A stretch of 64,000 nt of DNA from Nephrocerus scutellatus (lineage: Eukaryota; Arthropoda; Insecta; Diptera; Pipunculidae), in contig OX352765.1 of NCBI GenBank assembly GCA_947095585.1, positions 57,004,920 through 57,068,919 of the forward strand. The letters are read 5' to 3'. The notes beneath the pieces are model-generated. The model was not told where the DNA came from, did no database searches, and saw only the letters and a program-made list of their open reading frames with translations. The first letter of the stretch is position 1. Every line of letters begins with the position of its first letter. Positions 23,362 to 34,794 of this stretch are shown here, in pieces. The translations under genes were made by a program, and so were the position numbers.

Positions 23362-24171
23362 TTCCCCCCTACTTCGGGGTGGTGAAAAGACGTAAGACAC
23401 ACTTATAGGCTAAATCTTCTGGTATTATATTTTCTTATTTTATATGATTCGATAATTAATTACTACTTAAAAACTTTTTTTTTGTTCTTAGTTATATGAC
23501 AGGTTTGTACTAGTAAATGACTAAAGCGATTGCTACATTATAATTCTTATATCTAGTTGTATGCTAATATTTTATATATATATCTAAAGTTTTCTCTCTT
23601 TTGTTGTGTTTACTCTCTTTTTTAAGCTTAAGTCTACTCAACAGCAATTTAGAATAGAATATATATATCTGGAATAATAGAAATAAAGATATAATTCAGG
23701 TTTTTTTCGTTTTTCATATTTAATTTTTTTTCCCTTTTTTTTTTCTTTTTTATTCATTTATAATTCAAAAAAAAATTTTTGTTGTATTTTTTTCCTTTTT
23801 TTTCATTTTTAATTCATCAAAAATTTATATCTGGGTTTTTTTTGTTGTTGTTTTTTGTTCCCCAATTTTTTAAATTTTTAATTCATCAAAAGTTTAGTTT
23901 TTTCCCCAACAGTAACAATAATAGTAATAAGTATAATAATAAAAGTAGTAAGTATAATAAAAAAGTAATAAGGTATATAAAATTTAATTTTGTTTTATTT
24001 TTTTTATTTTTAATTCATCAAAAGTTTAGTTTTTTCCCCAACAGGAACAATAATAGTAATAAGTATAATAATAAAAGTAGTAAGTATAATAAAAAAGTAA
24101 TAAGGTATAACATTTTTTTTTTTTTTTTGTAAACAATGTAACAATAACAGTAAAGTAAAATGTGATTCCTT
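23362..24171. other. Gypsy-C 3' untranslated region, AT-rich and repetitive
   Basis: Low-complexity T-rich DNA. A block of about 125 bp (attcatcaaaagtttagttt followed by GTAATAA-type repeats) occurs twice, at about 23880 and 24014. No gene. Confidence 0.75.
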
Positions 24172-24672
24172 TTAAATGTTGCTGGCGTGGTGGATGTCGG
24201 CCTGGATAAGGGTCAGGATGCTTCCTGCGCATTTTAGTGTGATGGTGTGGTCCGGTGCTTGACGTCCGTAGATTCGTCCACTGGGTCCGGCTATGCGGAA
24301 CGTCCTAGTTGCCGTTGGGACCAGGATGTCCTTGAAGACGTCAGGGTTGAATGGGTCGCTCTTTTCGAGGGTTATAAATTTCATCAACGGCAGTTTTTTG
24401 TTCGGTTTAGCCTGACTGTTTATGGTGGTACTGGTATGGGGGCTGGTTGGTAGGGCGGTGGTATCTTTGGGTTTTATGGGAGTAAAGGAAAGGTTGTTGG
24501 TGGTTGGGTTTTGGGATGCGTGGTTTTGGGTGGTTGGTGGGATGGTTCGGTGTGCGGTCCTTGGGCCTTTTATGGTTCGAGAGGTGGTTCCTCGTGGCTT
24601 GCCCCAATGAAGCGGGATGGCTGCATTGCTTCTCGTGCTAGGTGCCACCTCGTACAGATGGAGTTCATGCAC
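24172..24672 (-). CDS. Gypsy-C third ORF, 166 codons, unknown function (copy 1)
   Basis: Uninterrupted minus-strand frame that starts 36 bases after the integrase stop and ends before the 3' UTR. The N-terminal half is rich in Thr, Pro, Asn and Lys; the C-terminal half (LPLMKFITLEKSDPFNPDVF, SGRIYGRQAPDHTITLKCAG) looks like a small folded domain. No signal peptide or membrane segment is visible, so it is not a standard envelope protein. It could also be an integrase C-terminal extension in another frame. Both copies are open over the whole length with a few substitutions, while the integrase beside it is frameshifted. Confidence 0.6.
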   Translation of the reverse strand: MHELHLYEVAPSTRSNAAIPLHWGKPRGTTSRTIKGPRTAHRTIPPTTQNHASQNPTTNNLSFTPIKPKDTTALPTSPHTSTTINSQAKPNKKLPLMKFITLEKSDPFNPDVFKDILVPTATRTFRIAGPSGRIYGRQAPDHTITLKCAGSILTLIQADIHHASNI

Positions 24673-24708
24673 GGTGAGCAGTCGGTTAGGGGGTGGTGGC
24701 CGTTTTTT

Positions 24709-26118
24709 CTACTCGAGGCTTCGGGTCTGCTGCTGTGGTGTGGTGATTTTTGGAGGGGATGCCAATACGGGGCGTGATCTGGTGCGGCGATGTGTTCCCG
24801 GTGTTGGATTGTTGCCGAGGAACTTGGTGACGTGTTGATCGTTCGCCATTTTGATTGGTACTGGTGTTGCTGGTTGGGTGATGTTGTCGAGTATACCTAC
24901 GGTTTGACTTTTATCTACGTGTGGTGTGTCGGATACTTGCTTTAAGTCTTTGACGTGAGCAGTTATTGTTTTTTTGTTTTCCCCTTCCAGGATAAATATA
25001 ACTGGTGACAACTTCTTGGATAACCGGTAAGGTCCAACGAATCGTGGTGCTAGCTTAGCGGCGAAATTTTGGGTAGCTGAGGAGAGTGGTCGGTGGCGAT
25101 AATAGACCATTTCCCCTATTGCTGGTGTCCATGGGCGTCGTCGAAGGTCGTAGTAGCGTTCTTGTGTGCTAAACACTTTTGCTAGGTTATGCTTAACTAG
25201 GATTAGGATCTCATTCAACATGGTGATACGTTCCGGTGTGTCAGGTTCTTTATTTAGTGGTATATCTGGGGTGACCGTAACCGTAGCTCATGGCCGAAAT
25301 TAAGATAGGCGGCGGAGTAACCGGTTGTCTTGTTGTGACTGGTGTTAATGGCTAACATAAATGCGGATAGGTACACGTCCCATCGACGGTGATCTGTTTT
25401 GACATATTGCGAGATCATTGTCTTGATTACACAGTTCATCCGTTCGGTCGGGTTAGCTTGCGGTGTATAGGGCTGTGTAAATCTCTGTTCAATCTGCAGC
25501 AGTGTTAATAGATTCTGGAACTGCTTACTTCGGTACTGCGTACCATTATCGGTAATCAATATTTTCGGGCAGCCGTAACGGCTGAGTATGTGTTCTTTTA
25601 AACCTTTAATGAGGGCGGGGGTGGTTGCATCACGGAGAGCCAAGAATTCTGTCCATTTAGAGAACTTATCGTAAAAGACTAATATCATCGTGTTCCCTTT
25701 TGCCGATCGTGGAAGAGGGCCTATGAAATCGGAGCATACGATTTCCCATGGATGGTTGGCGGTGGTAACATGCATCTCTCCAGCAGGTTTTCGGGTAGGA
25801 ATCTTGTACTCAAGGCAGGTGGGGCACCTTCGGACGAATCGCGCGGTATCGCGATATAGTCGCGATTCTGGTGATAGTTTTGGTTATCCCCATATGGCCT
25901 GCGGTCACATCTGCATGATTCTCGTGCATGACCTGTTGGCGATGTGGTTTGGGTACGCAAATTTTCCAAGCTGACGTGGTGGTTTCGGTGTAGCTGGTCG
26001 GAGTGAATATGTGTCGGTATACGGTTTTCTCTACGATCTGGTATTCTGGGTTTTCCTCGGGTTTCGTGACAGATTGCATCTTGGAATCGTACCATGGGCG
26101 GGTTTCGGTTATTGGCAA
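24709..26118 (-). pseudogene. Gypsy-C integrase, frameshifted (copy 1)
   Basis: Ty3/gypsy integrase in three frames. 25810-26118: zinc-binding part with WKICVPKPHRQQVMHENHAD and HMGITKTITR. 25254-25775: catalytic core with IVCSDFIGPLPRS (first Asp), ITDNGTQYRSKQF (second Asp) and PQANPTERMN (Glu). 24709-25221: C-terminal region with YDLRRRPWTPAIGEMVYY and LAPRFVGPYRLSKKLSPVIF, a GPY/F-type module. Frameshifts near 25850 and 25265 are shared with copy 2, so they predate the duplication. The D,D,E set is complete. Confidence 0.88.
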
Positions 26119-26136
26119 TAAGAATCTGATGGAGTT

Positions 26137-26745
26137 TTAGGTTGGGTGTCGGGATAGTACATCGGCCACGGTGTTGGACGATCGTTTTCGGTAACGGATG
26201 TCGTGTTCGGTGATGTCGGTTGGCCCTTTCAGTTTTTCGAACGTGGGTACTTCGGTTGCTAAAAATTTCTTGAATGGTTGTTCTTCGGACAAAAGACTTT
26301 GAATAACTGGGTTGCCAGGTTTGGTTCGAGCTGCTATCATCTCTTTTCCACGGTTGATGGTAAATCCAAATCTTGATAGGAAGTCGATTCCTATTAGGAA
26401 ACCGTCCATGAGTTCTGGTATATATACAAACTCATGAGTAACTGTACGACCCTCCCAGGGTAGTTTCGTCATGTATGCATAGCGGGCGGTAATGGTAGAT
26501 TTGTCGGCTAAGGCGAAAGTCATGGCTATCGGTCGGACTGGTACACGGTTTGCTTTACAGATCTGCTGTATGGTTTTACTGATGCATGATCTTCCTGCCC
26601 CGGTGTCGATGACTGCATCGTATTGGCGATTATATAGAATTTGAAGGATAGTGTGTATGAGGCGTGGCTGAGGATAGTCGGAGTGGGGGCGTCTAATGCT
26701 TCACAAGATTGGATGGCCCGCTGACGTTTCCCGACCTGCATTGGC
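26137..26745 (-). pseudogene. Gypsy-C protease joined directly to the RNase H tail: RT deleted (copy 1)
   Basis: The minus strand reads AVIDTGAGRSCISKT, the retropepsin active site with D-T-G (near 26610), then DGFLIGIDFLSRFGF (the flap-distal ILGxDFL-like motif), then EKLKGPTDITEHDI, which normally leads into RT. Instead the next residues are RYRKRSSNTVADVLSRHP, the standard end of the gypsy RNase H domain. So RT and nearly all RNase H, some 1.5 kb, were removed in one frame-preserving deletion. The same junction is in copy 2. Such an element could move only with help from a relative. Confidence 0.87.
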
Positions 26746-26789
26746 AGTGGCGGCTCTGTATCCCCTGTGTGCCGCAGTGTGAGCAGTTG

Positions 26790-27662
26790 GAGTGGTTGTT
26801 GTCAATGCTTTCTTAGGGGTCCAGGTTGGCTGCATGCCCAACAGTGGGTTTTCCGCTCATATGCGTTTGTCGGTGTTGCGCTACTGGTGTGAGATTGGTG
26901 TGGATATATTGTATTTTTATTAGAGATCTGGTGGGTGATATTGCTGGTGTGTGACGGGTATGAATGTGTTACATCGTTGGCCACTGGTTGATATGAAGAT
27001 GTGACATTTCTAGTGTGTGACGGGTATGATTGTGTTACATCGTTGGCCACATGTTGATATGAAAATGTGACATTTCTGGTGTGTGACTGATGTGGATATG
27101 TTACATCGTTGGCCACAGGCTGATATGACGATGTCATGTCTCTGGTGTGTGACTGATGCGGATATATTACATTGTTGGCCACTAGGTCTGGTGGCAAAAT
27201 TGGTCGAGCGAACTGGATAGGAAGGTGGTATGGAGTGGCTACGGGTTGAGACGCTGGCTGGCTATGTTGTACTGGTGACATATATTGTCGAAACGGTGGT
27301 GCGGTATGACGGAACGGTGGGACGGTAGGGTGTAGTGGCAATGGTCGACTTTGTGTCTGAGTGGGTCGTGATGGATGTTGTTCTGCCACTAAGCACTCGA
27401 AATCCTCAATTAATGTGGTTAGTTCGGACAAGGTGTTGAACTCTCTTCGCTTTATGTAGTGCGGGTAGTCGGGCCGCAAGTTGTCGTAAATCCGATCGAG
27501 CTTTTCTTCGGTTGTGGTATGCTCGCATCAGGGCTTGAATTGATGTTAGAAATTCCTTGCCCTTTTCTCAATCTTCTGCGTACGACCACGAATGCGATCG
27601 AGTAGTTGGGTGTAGAACCGCGGTGGTAAGAAAAAGTGGCGTAGTTCCTCGCTAAATGATTT
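26790..27662 (-). pseudogene. Gypsy-C gag, capsid C-terminal part and nucleocapsid (copy 1)
   Basis: Begins at the Gypsy-A insertion point with WKSFSEELRHFFLPPRFY and continues after a frameshift to MRPDYPHYIKRREFNTLSEL, the end of a gypsy capsid domain. A 22-residue motif (ANDVTYPHQSHTRNVTSSYQ in one copy) is then repeated about five times between 26890 and 27185. A zinc-knuckle-like CWACSQPGPLRKH follows, lacking its last Cys because of a frameshift to CSHCGTQG. The N-terminal part of this gag is now at 40663-41107, on the far side of Gypsy-A. Confidence 0.83.
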
Positions 27663-27666
27663 CCAG

Positions 27667-28578
27667 TGTAACGGAGTTTTCCAGCCGTGGTAAACTCAGC
27701 GTGACCAGAGTTCAGAGAAAAGGGGTCGTTACAATAAATTTATACTTTGTGGGACTTTTCGTTATATTCAGTCTTTATTGCTTAAATTGTATTATTTTCA
27801 AGGTGTGATGATGATCCTGAGCGATGCGTGGGCGTGAGCCTGCGACGATCGTGATTCCTTAGCGATGCGTGGGCGTGACGCCTGACGATCGTAAATCCTG
27901 AGCGATGCGTGAGCGCTAGCCTGAGATGTGCGTGCAACCTGGGTGATGCGTGGGCCTGAGACAATCGTGATCCCTGAGCGATACGTGAGCCTGAGACGAT
28001 CGTAAATCCTGAGCGATGCGTGAGCGCGAGACGATCGTGGTTCCTGAGCGATGCGTGAGCCTGACGATCGTAATTCCTAAGCGATGCGTGAGCTTGAGAC
28101 GCTCATAATCCCTGAGCGATGCGTGAGCCTGAGACGATCGTAGATCCTGAGCGATGCGTGAGTGCTAGCCTGAGATGTGCGTGCAACCTGGATGATGCGT
28201 GAGCGCTAGCCTGCGATGAGCATGCAACCTGGGTGATACTTGGGCCTGAGACAATCGTGATCCCTGAGCAATACGTGAGCCTTAGACGATCGTAAATCCT
28301 GAGCGATGCGTGAGCGCTAGCCTGAGATGTGCGTGCAAACTGGGTGATACGTGAGCGCTAGCCTGCGATGAGCGTGCAACTTGGTTGATGCGTGCGACGG
28401 CGAGGAATGTGATGGATGCAATGGACGACGTTGGCAGCGATATGCTGCGCTGTACCAGCGTAAAACCTGCGGGGGAGCCACACAGCGAAATTACGTTGTA
28501 CGACGGCAAGAATTGTGATGAATACAATGGACCTGTTAGCAGCGATATGCTGCGCTGTACCAGCGTAAAACCTGCGGG
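27667..28578 (-). repeat. Gypsy-A LTR, truncated by the duplication junction
   Basis: Begins tgtaacggagttttccag directly after CCAG at 27663-27666, and matches the left 0.9 kb of 35672-36974, including the cctgagcgatgcgtgagc minisatellite and two copies of gctgcgctgtaccagcgtaa. It stops at the duplication boundary. Confidence 0.9.
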
Positions 28579-28587
28579 CTCCCCCAG
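28579..28587. other. Filler at the duplication junction
   Basis: ctcccccag sits between cctgcggg and gaaaaatgttc. Read with its neighbours, gggctcccccagg is almost the reverse complement of the cctgcgggggagcc motif of the adjacent LTR, so the filler may be an inverted copy made during repair. Confidence 0.6.
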
Positions 28588-30075
28588 GAAAAATGTTCTT
28601 GGATAATTCTTTTTGACAAATGCAGTATTAAAGCCCATTGAATTTTCTACAACTTCACCTCATAATATTTCTGCAATACCTCAACAGGAACAGGATTAAA
28701 ATTGAAAGTTTGTGAAATGATTGAAAACGTACTTTTGCTCTTACATGCTGTCCATTTTAACCACCAATTGCATGTGTCCACTCACAAAATTAGGTCCTTC
28801 TAGGCAAGTCCGTTTGAAGCAGATTATGCACGGGAGTGGCGTGGTAAGAGTGCATCCATTCTACGTTAATTTTGTTGCACCGTTGCTGCAGGAACACTAA
28901 GACGGCAAGCAACTCTTCGTATACGTACTAGTAGTAACTCAACCTGCACTATCTCGCTCTTGTTGACCGAATCCACAAACATTGTGCCATTGATTTGTAG
29001 GAAATTGAACACACCTTAATATAACATTTGTCAAAAAAAAATGTATCCGAGAGAATTTCTTGAAACAATCGCGTTTTTAAATACAATTTCTATTTTTAAT
29101 TTAAATTTTGATTTTGACGATCTTCTTATCGGTGTGGCTTAAATAATTTAAAAAAAGTACATTGTTTAATCTTAAAAATTTAATTTTCCTTCAAAAAAGA
29201 TTAACAGTAACCTTGTAGCTGGAAGTGTTCAAGTGTTATAGGGTGTAAGCATGTAAGAGCAAAAGTACGTTTTCAATCATTTCACAAACTTTTAATTTTA
29301 ATCCTGTTCCTGTTGACGTATTGCAGAAATATTATGAGGTGAAGTTGTAGAAAATTCAATGGGCATTTTTCGAAATAATCGCGTTTGAAAATATAATTTT
29401 TAAAAAAAAACCTTTTTTTTTTATTTTGACGACGTTTACGATATAATGGTTTTAAGAATTTAAAAAATAATTACATTTTTTTACCTTAAAGATTTAGTTT
29501 TCTATCAAAATAGACCAACAGTGATATTGTAGCTTGATCAAGGGTTACAGTGTGTAAAGTGATGTAAGGTCAAAAGTACGTATCTATGTTTTAAAACTCT
29601 ACGTACACCACAAAACAATTGATAAGAACCATTCTGTTTTGAATATTCCTATGCGTGATACCATTTAAGAATCTGCATTAATGTCGCAAGTTTTTCTGAT
29701 AGTCGGTCAACTTTCTGTAGTACATTGTTTTTCCGCCAGAGCTACTTAAAAATCTATCAAAAAATTTTGGGACACAAAAAGACAGCACAAATCTATTGTT
29801 TTAATTTGACAGAATATAAAAAAGTTTATAAAAATGACTTTATTGGAAAGGCACACTCTTCCAGATTGTATTAAACAATAAACATAACAAAAGAACTGTT
29901 GGTTTTTTTAAATTATTTTTTAGTGGCGGCGTATGCGATTTTACCCAAAAATACTAAAAATGGAATAACTTTTTAACCATCAACAATTCGATAAAACTTC
30001 ATTTGGCTATTTTGGTTGGAAATGACCTCCGCTATTACCCTGCTTCGTTTGTGCCACGAATTCTTGTACACCCTG
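28588..30075. mobile_element. Fold-back element, right two thirds (duplication copy 2)
   Basis: Matches 20564-22061; lacks the outer 0.7 kb of the left arm because the duplication began inside it. Confidence 0.9.
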
Positions 30076-30079
30076 TATA

Positions 30080-30349
30080 ATGGAATTATAATATTTTGTT
30101 TAAAAGTTTCTTTTTGATTTATATATAAATTTAATGTTACGATCTTTAAAATGCATAAGGTTTAACAATTTTATAATCAATATTATTACAATATTCTTTT
30201 AAGCTTGTTTCTAATAAGTTTTTTGTTAAAATTAGTCCATCTTCTAATTCTATTTATTCTTGATTTATTTGATCTTATTTTACAATTTTCATATTTTCTT
30301 TTATATAGGTTTTGTATACATATTGGAATCTTCTTTAAATGCGTAACAG
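30080..30349 (-). pseudogene. Envelope fragment of element D, copy 2
   Basis: Near-identical to 22066-22335, with the same disruptions. Present only because of the duplication. Confidence 0.5.
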
Positions 30350-31369
30350 TGTTTACTCTGACGCTCGCCGGTCAACCCAGGGTTCGTTCTCCTCTTGCTT
30401 CTCGTTACAAATTAAAAGATTGTTGTTGTTTTCGGTGTTTAAAATTACAATTGGTTTTTATTCATCATTCTCGATTCTTAATACTATCATATGCATGCAT
30501 ATACTTTTAATAAGCTGGTTTGTACGCATGACATGCGGGGAAACCAGTGGGGCTTGGTTGCGTTCTAGGCTATTACCTTGTCACACGACGTTGGTATTTT
30601 GCTTAGACTGCGGAAGGGGGCTGGTGGCCGACTTCTGCTCTCAGGTTCGTTGCTACCAGAGACTGGAGCACATGAGCAGCGTTCAGGCGAACGGCGCAGC
30701 ACAATATGGCAAATTACCTTGTCACACGACGTTGGTAGTTTGCCGTATTGGCAATAATAAAAGGCTAGGTCCGCGGGGATGACTACCGCGATGGGAGCGG
30801 GCAGACAGCCAGTGTCTTACAAATCGATTATCAGCACTGCGTCATACAACGGTAATGCTAAATAATTGACTTATTATAGCAAACTGTTAACGTCGTATGA
30901 CACGGCAGTTTGCCATATTGATAATGACAAGTGAGTGTATTAGCTTAAGCACTACTGCTTGACTGCTTAACTCCTTTTGTCATTTAAAAAAGTTGTTCGT
31001 ATAGAACAGCGGTCAGTTGAGGAGCTTTACTTTGGAGAATTTCTGTATACCACAGCGTATTTCTCCATCTCGAGTAGATATCACTGCCTACCGCAGTGTG
31101 TTCTACTCTCTCGAATAGATATTACTGCCTACCGCAGTATGTTCTACTCTACTTGCATTGTGTCTTCTTAGCCTATAAGTGTGTCTGATTAGTTGTATTT
31201 CTTAGGAATTTTATTGCCACCCTTTTTGAAAAATAATAGATTTCTTCATATCTTCATATAGTATTGTTCTTCTTGAACGTTCGGGTGGCAAACCAGAGAA
31301 AAAAATAATAATTTGATTGGTAAGGTCGCCGGACTGAAAGCAGTTGATTTTTTACTCAACTTCGTTACA
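30350..31369 (-). repeat. Gypsy-C 3' LTR, copy 2
   Basis: Matches 22336-23361 with a few substitutions and a small deletion after ggtggcaaacc (ttttcc missing near 31294). Confidence 0.87.
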
Positions 31370-32180
31370 TTCCCCCCTACTTCGGGGTGGTGAAAAGACG
31401 TAAGACACACTTATAGGCTAAATCTTCTGGTATTATATTTTCGTATTTTATATGTTTCGATAATTAATTACTACTTAAAAACTTTTTTTTTTGTTCTTAG
31501 TTATATGACAGGTTTGTACTAGTAAATGACTAAAGCGATTGCTACATTATAATTCTTATATCTAGTTGTATGCTAATATTTTATGTATATATCTAAAGTT
31601 TTCTCTCTTTTGTTGTGTTTACTCTCTTTTTTAAGCTTAAGTCTACTCAACAGCAATTTAGAATAGAATATATATATCTGGAATAATAGAAATAAAGATA
31701 TAATTCATGTTTTTTTCGTTTTTCATATTTAATTTTTTTTCCCTTTTTTTTCTTTTTTATTCATTTATAATTCAAAAAAAAATTTTTGTTGTTGTTTTTT
31801 TTTTCCTTTTTTTTCATTTTTAATTCATCAAAAATTTATATCTGGGTTTTTTTTTGTTGTTGTTTTTTGTTCCCCAATTTTTTCAATTTTTAATTCATCA
31901 AAAGTTTAGTTTTTTCGCCAACAGTAACAATAATAGTAATAAGTATAATAATAAAAGTAGTAAGTATAATAAAAAAGTAATAAGGTATATAAAATTTAAT
32001 TTTGTTTTATTTTTTTTATTTTTAATTCATCAAAAGTTTAGTTTTTTACCCAACAGGAACAATAATAGTAATAAGTATAATAATAAAAGTAGTAAGTATA
32101 ATAAAAAAGTAATAAGGTATAACATTTTTTTTTTTTTGTAAACAATGTAACAATAACAGTAAAGTAAAATGTGATTCCTT
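31370..32180. other. Gypsy-C 3' untranslated region, copy 2
   Basis: Same T-rich and GTAATAA-type sequence as 23362-24171. No gene. Confidence 0.75.
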
Positions 32181-32681
32181 TTAAATGTTGCTGGCGTGGT
32201 GGATGTCGGCCTGGATAAGGGTCAGGATGCTTCCTGCGCATTTTAGTGTGATGGTGTGGTCCGGTGCTTGACGTCCGTAGATTCGTCCACTGGGTCCGGC
32301 TATGCGGAACGTCCTAGTTGCCGTTGGGACCAGGATGTCCTTGAAGACGTCAGGGTTGAATGGGTCGCTCTTTTCGAGGGTTATAAATTTCATCAACGGC
32401 AGTTTTTTGTTCGGTTTAGCCTGACTGTTTATGGTGGTACTGGTATGGGGATTGGTTGGTAGGGCGGTGGTATCTTTGGGTTTTATGGGAGTAAAGGAAA
32501 GGTTGTTGGTGGTTGGGTTTTGGGATGCGTGGTTTTGGGTGGTTGGTGGGATGGTTCGGTGTGCGGTCCTTGGGCCTTTTATGGTTCGAGAGGTGGTTCC
32601 TCGTGGCTTGCCCCAATGAAGCGGGATGGCTGCATTGCTTCTCGTGCTGGGTGCCATCTCGTACAGATGGAGTTCATGCAC
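32181..32681 (-). CDS. Gypsy-C third ORF, 166 codons, unknown function (copy 2)
   Basis: Same frame as 24172-24672 with only a few amino-acid changes (for example EVAPS to EMAPS and PTSPH to PTNPH). No stops in either copy. Function unknown. Confidence 0.6.
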   Translation of the reverse strand: MHELHLYEMAPSTRSNAAIPLHWGKPRGTTSRTIKGPRTAHRTIPPTTQNHASQNPTTNNLSFTPIKPKDTTALPTNPHTSTTINSQAKPNKKLPLMKFITLEKSDPFNPDVFKDILVPTATRTFRIAGPSGRIYGRQAPDHTITLKCAGSILTLIQADIHHASNI

Positions 32682-32717
32682 GTTGAGCAGTCGGTTAGGG
32701 GGTGGTGGCCGTTTTTT

Positions 32718-34123
32718 CTACTCGAGGCTTCGGGTCTGCTGCTGTGGTGTGGTGATTTTTGGAGGGGGTGCCAATACGGGGCGTGATCTGGTGCGGCGAT
32801 GTGTTCCCGGTTTTGGATTGTTGCCGAGGAACTTGGTGACGTGTTGATCGTTCGCCATTTTGATTGGTACTGGTGTTGCTGGTTGGGTGATGTTGTCGAG
32901 TATACCTGCGGTTTGACTTTTATCTACGTGTGGTGTGTCGGATACTTGCTTTAAGTCTTTGACGTGAGCAGTTATTGTTTTTTTGTTTTCCCCTTCCAGG
33001 ATAAATATAACTGGTGACAACTTCTTGGATAACCGGTAAGGTCCAACGAATCGTGGTGCTAGCTTAGCGGCGAAATTTTGGGTAGCTGAGGAGAGTGGTC
33101 GGTGGCGATAATAGACCATTTCCCCTATTGCTGGTGTCCATGGGCGTCGTCGAAGGTCGTAGTAGCGTTCTTGTGTGCTAAACACTTTTGCTAGGTTATG
33201 CTTAACTAGGATTAGGATCTCATTCAACATGGTGATACGTTCCGGTGTGTCAGGTTCTTTATTTAGTGGTATATCTGGGGTGACCGTAACCGTAGCTCAC
33301 GGCCGAAATTAAGATAGGCGGCGGAGTAACCGGTTGTCTTGTTGTGACTGGTGTTAATGGCTAACATAAATTTGGATAGGTACTCGTCCCATCGACGGTG
33401 ATCTGTTTTGACATATTGCGAGATCATTGTCTTGATTACACAGTTCATCCGTTCGGTCGGGTTAGCTTGCGGTGTATAGGGCTGTGTAAATCTCTGTTCA
33501 ATCTGCAGCAGTGTTAATAGATTCTGGAACTGCTTACTTCGGTACTGCGTACCATTATCGGTAATCAATATTTTCGGGCGTAACGGCTGAGTATGTGTTC
33601 TTTTAAACCTTTAATGAGGGCGGGGGTGGTTGCATCACGGAGAGCCAAGAATTCTGTCCATTTAGAGAACTTATCGTAAAAGACTAATATCATCGTGTTC
33701 CCTTTTGCCGATCGTGGAAGAGGGCCTATGAAATCGGAGCATACGATTTCCCATGGATGGTTGGCGGTGGTTACATGCATCTCTCCAGCAGGTTTTCGGG
33801 TCGGAATCTTGTACTCAAGGCAGGTGGGGCACCTTCGGACGAATCGCGCGGTATCGCGATATAGTCGCGATTCTGGTGATAGTTTTGGCTATCCCCATAT
33901 GGCCTGCGGTCACATCTGCATGATTCTCGTGCATGACCTGTTGGCGATGTGGTTTGGGTACGCAAATTTTCCAAGCTGACGTGGTGGTTTCGGTGTAGCT
34001 GGTCGGAGTGAATATGTGTCGGTATACGGTTTTCTCTACGATCTGGTATTCTGGATTTTCCTCGGGTTTCGTGACAGATTGCATCTTGGAATCGTACCAT
34101 GGGCGGGTTTCGGTTATTGGCAA
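32718..34123 (-). pseudogene. Gypsy-C integrase, frameshifted (copy 2)
   Basis: As copy 1, with an additional 4-bp deletion near 33578 (gggcagccgtaac became gggcgtaac), which breaks the core just before ITDNGTQYRSKQF. That lesion arose after the duplication or was lost from copy 1. Confidence 0.87.
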
Positions 34124-34141
34124 TAAGAATCTGATGGAGTT

Positions 34142-34750
34142 TTAGGTTGGGTGTCGGGATAGTACATCGGCCACGGTGTTGGACGATCGTTTTCGGTAAC
34201 GGATTTCGTGTTCGGTGATGTCGGTTGGCCCTTTCAGTTTTTCGAACGTGGGTACTTCGGTTGCTAAAAATTTCTTGAATGGTTGTTCTTCGGACAAAAG
34301 ACTTTGAATAACAGGTTTGCCAGGTTTGGTTCGAGCTGCTATCATCTCTTTTCCACGGTTGATGGTAAATCCAAATCTTGATAGGAAGTCGATTCCTATT
34401 AGGAAACCGTCCATGAGTTCTGGTATATATACAAACTCATGAGTAACTGTACGACCCTCCCAGGGTAGTTTCGTCATGTATGCATAGCGGGCGGTAATGG
34501 TAGATTTGTCGGCTAAGGCGAAAGTCATGGCTATCGGTCGGACTGGTACACGGTTTGCTCTACAGATCTGCTGTATGGTTTTACTGATGCATGATCTTCC
34601 TGCCCCGGTGTCGATGACTGCATCGTATTGGCGATTATATAGAATTTGAAGGATAGTGTGTATGAGTCGTGGCTGAGGATAGTCGGAGTGGGGGCGTCTA
34701 ATGCTTCACAAGATTGGATGGCCCGCTGACGTTTCCCGACCTGCATTGGC
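34142..34750 (-). pseudogene. Gypsy-C protease joined to the RNase H tail (copy 2)
   Basis: Same deletion junction as copy 1 (DITEHEI then RYRKRSSNTVADVL). Retropepsin D-T-G-A-G-R-S is intact near 34615. Confidence 0.87.
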
Positions 34751-34794
34751 AGTGGCGGCTCTGTATCCCCTGTGTGCCGCAGTGTGAGCAGTTG

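Noticed and set aside
24247..24838. Plus-strand frames of 60-90 codons opposite Gypsy-C ORF3 and integrase tail
   Set aside because: Antisense shadows of minus-strand coding DNA; Gly/Trp-rich with no known domain.
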